The position numbers were made by a program, and so were the translations under genes. 64,000 nucleotides of DNA from Haberlea rhodopensis (Eukaryota; Streptophyta; Magnoliopsida; Lamiales; Gesneriaceae), in NCBI GenBank assembly GCA_907163345.1, contig CAJQUN010000004.1, positions 10,817,235-10,881,234 on the forward strand. The letters run 5' to 3'. Shown piece by piece: positions 58,441 to 64,000 of the stretch. Under the pieces are notes generated by a model. That model made no database searches and was not told where the DNA came from. It saw only the letters and a list, made by a program, of their open reading frames with translations. How positions within the stretch are numbered: the first letter of the stretch is position 1; each line of letters opens with the position of its first letter.

Positions 58441-58912
58441 TGTTAGTCAAAGTTGGCAGCCCACTTCTTTTGAAAAAGAACCGAAGAAAAATATAGAAAA
58501 GTTTGAAAAAACTTGCCGGTCAAATTTGTCAAAAAACGAGCAAGAAAAAATTGGCCAAACGCGTGAAGATTTTTCAAAATAACGCATGAAGAACCTCTAT
58601 AAATAGAGGTGCAATTCATTCAGCAAAATACACCCAAAAAAATTTGTAGAGAGAAAAATACAACACATAGTGCAATCAGATTAAAAGACAAGTGAGAGAA
58701 AATTGCTGTATACTTTTCTGAGTGTTTTTTCAGATTGAGTATTGTCAGTGTTTGTAAACACTTGTATTTTTTTCTTTAATAAAAGATTTGCATCAACCCG
58801 TGGACGTAGGCTTATTTTTGTAGAACCACGTAAACCTTGTGTTTTTTATTCCGCATTTATTTTTGCTCCCACATAACTGACAAGAGAAAATATGGCGTTA
58901 TTTTTCCCAACA
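58441..58912 (+). repeat. 5' LTR of copia element 3 (472 bp)
   Basis: TGTTAGTCAAAG...CCCAACA. Contains a TATA box in CTCTATAAATAGAGG (about 58596-58610), itself a small palindrome, and an AATAAAAGA-type signal near 58780. Confidence 0.92.
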
Positions 58913-58914
58913 AC

Positions 58915-58930
58915 TGGTATCAGAGCCAGA
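58915..58930 (+). other. Primer binding site of copia element 3
   Basis: TGGTATCAGAGCCAGA, two bases after the LTR. Confidence 0.92.
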
Positions 58931-59149
58931 TTGTTAACTTTGTCAATTTTTGTGAGCTACTATTCACGTGAATAGTGAAATTCGTGAATAGTGAAATTCG
59001 TGAATAATAGAATTTGATCAGCGACACCAAATTTGTCCACAGCGGTGTTTTTCAATAACACTGTAATTCTAAAAAATTGTGAAACAACAATCTGGTGGGA
59101 GTCAGGTTCAAGTGGGAGTAATGACGGCAGATGAAGGAAAATAAATATT

Positions 59150-59950
59150 GAAAATTCAATGGTTCGGACTTTGGCTTTTGGAAAATGCAAATAGAAGACT
59201 ATATGTATCAAAAAGGCATTTATCAACCTCTCTTGGGTGTGAAACCAGAAGGCATGAAAGATGAAGAATGTGCTTTTTTAGATAGAAAAGCCCTCGAAGT
59301 TACCCGACTGACGTAGTCACGCAACGTTGCTTTCAACATAACAAAAGAAAAGACCACGGTGGGTCGTATGGCGGCTCTTTCAAGCATGTACAAGAAGCCG
59401 TCAGCTTCAAACAAAGTTCATTTGATGAGGCGGTTGTTCAATTTATTGATGGTAGAAGACGGATCGGTAGCTCAACACCTCAATGAACTCAACACAGTGA
59501 CAAACCAATTGAGTTAAGTTAAAATTGATTTTGATGATGAAGTACGAGCATTAATACTTTTGTCTTCCCTACCAGAAAAATGGAATGCTACTGTCACAGC
59601 TGTGAGTAGCTCATCGGGAAATACTAAGTTGAAATTTGTTGATGTTCGTGATCGGTGCTCAGTGAAGGGATCAGATGGAAAGATTCAAATGAATCACCAA
59701 ACTCGTTAGTATTTCATACAGAGTCAAGATGTAGAAGATCAAACAAAGGAGGTGGATGTGGCAAACAAAAGGACATGAGGTCCAAATCTAGGAATCCCCA
59801 TAATTCTCAGAACTCAAAGACTATCGAGTGCTGGAAATGCGGGAAGCTCGGACATTATAAAAATAAGTGCAAAAATGCACTGAAGAATCAGAAGGCAAAG
59901 GCAGAAGCAAACATTGCTTCTAAGGATTATGCACTAATATGCTCTTAGAG
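59150..59950 (+). pseudogene. Copia gag with zinc knuckle, broken
   Basis: Translation gives KFNGSDFGFWKMQIEDYMYQ, then KEKTTVGRMAALSSMYKKPS and VHLMRRLFNLLM, FDDEVRALILLSSLPEKWNA, and after a further shift the knuckle CWKCGKLGHYKNKC (CX2CX4HX4C). A TAG after RLT (about 59314), a TAA after NQLS and a frameshift near 59660 break it. Confidence 0.87.
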
Positions 59951-60226
59951 TGCAATGAAGAGTCTTGGGTGTTAGACCCTGGAGCATCATTCCATGCTAC
60001 TTCGCAAAGTGAACTCTTCGAGAAATATGTACCCGAAAACCTTGGTAAAGTCTACCTTGGTAATGAACAATCTTGCGAGATTGTTGGCAAAGATATCATA
60101 AAGATTAAGTTGAAGGATGTCAGGCATGTTCTCGATCTGAGAAAGAACTTAATCTCAGTTGGCCAGTTGGAGGTTATACAACAATCTTTCACGGTGATAC
60201 TTGGAAGATCTCAAAAGGTGCAATGA
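59939..60226 (+). pseudogene. Copia protease region
   Basis: SWVLDPGASFHAT aligns with the protease active site D-S-G-A-S-F-H. Ser is replaced by Pro, which should be damaging. It is followed by VYLGNEQSCEIVGKDIIKIK and VRHVLDLRKNLISVGQL. The frame then shifts. Confidence 0.85.
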
Positions 60227-60286
60227 TAATTGCTCGAGGTAATAAGAGTGGTACGCTTTACATGACAGCAGGAGCACGCTGTTCAA

Positions 60287-61440
60287 TTGAAAAATGAAAG
60301 AAGATTATGCACTCAAATTGGAAACTACCGGTTCTTCAGTCAGTTGATATTGACACATGTGAATGATGTATTTTTGAAAATCAAAAAAAGAGTTAGCTTT
60401 CAGACAAGTGACAGAACCATAAAGAAGGAGAAACTTGAACTAGTTCACTCTGATGTTGGGGGACCAACGACTGTCTCATCCATTAGTGGGAAACACTACT
60501 TTGTGACTTTCATTGATGTGATCACTCCAGAAAAGTATGGGTTTACTTTCTGAAACATAAGTCTGAAGTATTTGAGGCTTTCAAGATTTGGAAAGCGATG
60601 GTTGAAAATGAGACAAGGTTGAAGATAAAGAAGCTCAGAACCGACAATGGTGGTGAACATGAAGACACAAGATTCAAGAAGTTCTGTTATGAGCACGAGA
60701 TCAGAATGGAGAGAATTGTGCCTTGTACGCCTAAACACACTGGTGTAGCTGAGGACGTTACAGAACGAGCCAGAAGTATGCGAGTACAATCAGGCCTGCC
60801 AAAGCAGTTCTTGGCAGAAGCAGTCAACACATCAGCTTACTTGATTAACCGAGGTCCATCGGTACCATTGGAGCACAGAATACCAGAAGAGGTATGGTGC
60901 GCAAAAGAGGTAAAACTCTCACATCTTAAAGTTTTCGGCTATGTGGCATATGTGTATATCAGTGATGCAAACATAAATAAACTTGATCCCAAATCAAAGA
61001 AGTGCACTTTCATTGGTTATGGTGAAGATGAGTTTGGCTACCGCTTTTGGGATAATGAAAATAAGAAGATGATCCGCAGCAGAGATGTAATCTTCAACGA
61101 ACGAGTAATGTATAAGGACATGCATAACACAGTTGTCAGCGACTCAGAACAGAGTGAGCCAGTTTATGCAGAGGTGGATGATGTCCCAGAAGGTCATGTG
61201 GAGCAGATAGTTGAGATTCCTCAACTGGTGGAATCAATTGATCAAGACAGCGAGCATCAGTCTGATGCGTCACAGTCTCCTGCTCCAGCTCTTGAATTGA
61301 GAAGGAGTTCTCGGCCTCATGTACCTAACAAAAGGTATATGAAATATCTGTTGCTAACCGATGTAGGTGAGCCTGAATGCTATGATGAAGCATGTCAGAC
61401 CAAAGATACCGGCAAGTGGGAGCTTGCCATGAAAGACTAG
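60287..61440 (+). pseudogene. Copia integrase, split and damaged
   Basis: First part: LELVHSDVGGPTTVSSISGK (first catalytic Asp) and HYFVTFID, ending at 60553. Second part, from 60598: KLRTDNGGEHEDTRF (second Asp), then TPKHTGVAEDVTERARSMR. About five residues (the R-M-N-R-T part) are missing after the catalytic Glu. YLINRGPSVPLEHRIPEEVW, FIGYGEDEFGYRFWD and the linker to RT follow. The HHCC zinc region is hard to find and seems decayed. Confidence 0.87.
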
Positions 61441-61520
61441 ATGAAATCTTTGATGTCCAATCAGACATGAGAACTTGTTGAGTTACCTATGTCAAGAAGG
61501 CAAATGGGTATATCGGGTGA

Positions 61521-62906
61521 ATGAGGAGCACAATGGTTCCAAGAGATAGAAAGCCCGACTTGTTGTCAAAGGATTCCATCAAAAAGAAGGAGTTGACGTA
61601 CTCAGAAATTTTTGCTCCAGTTGTGAAGCTCAATACTATTAGGACTGTATTGAGTATTGTTGCCAGTGAAAACCTCCATCTTGAGCAATTGGACGTGAAG
61701 ATTGTGTTTCTTCACGGAGACATTGATAAGGAGATTTCTATGTTTCAACCAGAAGGTTTCGCAGAGAAAGGGATGGAGAATAAGGTGTGCAAATTGAAAA
61801 AGAGCTTGTACGGCCTGAAACAAGCTCCAAGGCAGTGGTACTTACAGTTTGACGGCTTTATGCACAAGGAAGGTTTCCAGAGGTGCAATGCTAACCATTG
61901 TTGCCACTTCAAGAAATATAAGTCCAGTTATATCATTTTGCTACTTTATGTCAATGATATGTTAGTAGTTGGTTTTGATATGGACGAGATCAGAAACTTG
62001 AAACAACAGTTGTCAAAATAATTTGACATAAAGGATTTGGGTCAGCAAGAAAGATACTTGGAATGCAAATCACATGAGATAAGCAAAAGAGAATTTTGCA
62101 GTTATCTCAGGCAGAGTACATCAATCGTGTTTTGCAGAGATTCAACATGGGCGACGCCAAGACAGTTAGCACACCTTTGGCTAGTCATTTTCGTCTATCC
62201 AAGGACTAGTGTTCTCAGACGGAGGAAGAAAAAGAATACATGGCTAAAGTTCCTTACGCTTCAGCCATTGGGAGTTTGATGTACGCGATGGTCTGTACAA
62301 GGCCCGACATTGGCCATGCAGTGGGAGTTGTCAGCAGGTTTATGTCAAATTCAGGAAAGAGTCATTGGGAAGCAGTTAAGTGGATTTTGAGGTATCTACG
62401 AGGCACTGCAAAGAAGTGTTCGTACTTTGGAAAAGGAGAACTAAAAGTACAAGGTTACGTAGATGCAGACTATGGAGGTGATGTCGATCACCGAAAAAGA
62501 ATCACATGTTATGTATTCAGTGTTGGAACTACAACTGTTAGTTGGATGTCGCAGATACAAAAGATTGTAGCTTTATCTACTACAGAGGTTGAGTATGTTG
62601 CAGTGACAGAAGCCAGTAAAGAATAGATATGGATTCAAGGTTTGTTAACATAGCTAGGATTCAACCAGAAGAAGGATGTTTTGTATAGTAATAGTCAAAG
62701 TAATACATCAGGCAAAGAATTCAGCATTCTATTCTAGAACAAAACACACTGGTCTCCGTTATCACTTCATCAGGCCTCTACTTGAAGATGATGTGCTAAC
62801 ATTAGAGAAGATCCAAGGAAGTAAAAATTCAGCAGATATGTTAACGAAGATGGTGACCATTGATAAAATGAAGTTGTGCTTACCTTCAGTTGGCTTGCTA
62901 GATTAA
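61521..62906 (+). pseudogene. Copia reverse transcriptase and RNase H
   Basis: 61521-62021 carries FAPVVKLNTIRTVLSIVA, LEQLDVKIVFLHGDIDKEI and KSLYGLKQAPRQWY. The catalytic box reads LLYVNDMLV: the first Asp of YVDD is Asn, which should abolish polymerase activity. 62240-62626 carries the RNase H segment (CTRPDIGHAVGVVSRFM, GYVDADYGGDVDHRK, ALSTTEVEYVAVTEASKE) ending in a stop. 62676-62906 carries its end (RTKHTGLRYHFIR, KNSADMLTK). Confidence 0.9.
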
Positions 62907-62965
62907 CAGTCCAGAAAAGGCTGCTACATTGATCGAGGTGTGAAGAGGGATTGATATCAGTCTTT

Positions 62966-62976
62966 AAGTGGGAGAT
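62966..62976 (+). other. Polypurine tract of copia element 3
   Basis: AAGTGGGAGAT directly before the 3' LTR. Confidence 0.88.
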
Positions 62977-63400
62977 TGTTAGTCAAAGTTGGCAGCCCAC
63001 TTCTTTTGAAAAAATCGAAGAAAAATAAAGAAAAGTTTGAAAAGACTTGCCGACCAAATTTGTCAAAAAATGAGTAAGAAAAAATTGGCCAAACGCATGA
63101 AGATTTTTGAAAATAACACACGAAGAACTTCTATAAATAGAGGTGTATAATTCATTCAGCAAAATACACCAAAACAAATTGTAGAGAAAAATACAACACA
63201 GAGTGAAATTATAGTAAAAAAAACTAGTAAGATAAAATTGCTATATCATTTTTGAGTGTTTTTATGATTGAGTATTGTCGGTGTTTGTAAACACTTGTAT
63301 TTTTTCTTCAATAAAAGATCTGCAGCAGCCCCATTGACGTAGACTTATTTTTCCCGAATCACGTGTATTTTTTATTCCGTATTTATTTTTGTTCCCAACA
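62977..63400 (+). repeat. 3' LTR of copia element 3 (424 bp)
   Basis: TGTTAGTCAAAG...GTTCCCAACA, partner of the 5' LTR. Confidence 0.92.
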
Positions 63401-64000
63401 ATTTAAGCCCGTATAACTTAGCAAACCTACATAAAAATAAAATCTTTTTTTTATTAGAAGGGCGGCTATCGCTTTAAATGCGGTTGATCCTCGTAAGACA
63501 CGAACATATATCTAAACATACGTTAAGGTCGTGCTTTTCATCCATTGGAATAAAAAACGACTTCATAGGGAAGTTAATAAATAAAACAATATTCAGTTAT
63601 ATTACGTAAGAATTTATTGTACACACACACCCACAGTGATGACGCGTCTATACTATACCCCATTAAATTTAAAAAAAAACTCATCACCCTCAGAGAAAAC
63701 AAAAAATAAAAAAAAAACATAACAAAAAATGAACAAAATAGGCCTTATAAACTTTATAAACAAATTAAAAACATAAAAAAACTATCTTCAAATTAAAAAG
63801 AAAAAAACAATATCCTTTTAGAAAACAAAAATAAAAAATGGAAAGACAAAATGAACATAATAAATTTCTAAAAATGAAAAACACAAATAATTATTATATA
63901 GATTGAGTATACATAAATAAGTATTACAACAAATTAAAAGACAAAAAATTAATGCATATTGATAGATAATAGCCCATTTGGTGACACTTAAAGAATTGCA
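63401..64000. other. AT-rich right end of the window
   Basis: Begins with the TSD ATTTA, then A-rich sequence. No gene seen. Confidence 0.5.

Larger units (their letters stand above)
58441..63400 (+). mobile_element. Ty1/copia retrotransposon 3, structurally complete, inactivated
   Basis: A 4.96-kb element with 5' LTR 58441-58912, primer site, gag to RNase H, polypurine tract and 3' LTR 62977-63400. It is flanked by a perfect TSD ATTTA (58436-58440, 63401-63405). Every domain can be found in copia order, but many stops and frameshifts divide the polyprotein and key catalytic residues are changed. The LTRs differ noticeably, including about 36 extra bases near the end of the 5' copy. It is older than the element at 15440. 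Confidence 0.95.

Overview
The window reads as nuclear DNA of a dicot plant, possibly an asterid. It has AT-rich intergenic sequence, intron-split genes with GT..AG junctions, and many LTR retrotransposons primed by initiator Met-tRNA. It also holds a Bsister MADS-box gene, an AAP-type amino acid permease, a plant NLR relic, hAT MITEs and a Helitron. There are no bacterial features. All gene models are hand-spliced from the sequence; no database search was possible.

Layout. 1-3.2 kb: a minus-strand Ty1/copia element cut by the left edge, with part of its integrase deleted. 3.7-6.5 kb and 8.9-12.7 kb: two tandem genes of one uncharacterised plant family, four exons each with identical intron phases 0/1/0. 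A 727-bp hAT-type element with an 8-bp target duplication lies between them, and a 5'-truncated LINE with a 15-bp target duplication sits in the second gene. 12.7-15.4 kb: AT-rich intergenic sequence plus one orphan exon-like frame. 15.4-21.2 kb: a nearly full-length, young but broken copia element. 23.6-25.6 kb: the Bsister (TT16/FBP24-like) MADS gene in seven coding exons. 26.7-27.2 kb: an NLR relic, followed by a strong hairpin.

27.7-38.1 kb is a nested stack. It contains a gypsy solo LTR with TSD TAAAC, a LINE tail on the minus strand, a CACTA-like terminus, and inserted into that terminus a 7.7-kb gypsy derivative (two 1,483-bp LTRs, TSD CTTTT). The derivative has lost almost all gag-pol. 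It carries instead a degenerate array of about 172-bp repeats and a small broken coiled-coil frame. 38.9-41.3 kb: an intact six-exon AAP amino acid permease on the minus strand, with a short Helitron in intron 3. 45-47 kb: decayed retroposon modules and an Athila-like gag relic. 51.2-53.2 kb: an unusual cluster of about a dozen near-perfect palindromes built on TGCATGTAA/TTACATGCA, a 24-bp minisatellite, a 42-bp tandem repeat and a roughly 250-bp duplication. 54.0-56.4 kb: a short gag-only copia derivative (TR-GAG-like). 56.8-57.6 kb: a TRIM-like LTR and a second hAT MITE. 58.4-63.4 kb: a complete but inactivated copia element with TSD ATTTA.

Only four protein genes look functional: the tandem pair, the MADS factor and the permease. 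Nothing suggests they act in one pathway. The main story is layered transposon insertion around them. The least explained pieces are the palindrome/minisatellite block with its related hairpin at 27.2 kb, the internal repeat array and private frame of the gypsy derivative, and the tandem pair of unknown function.
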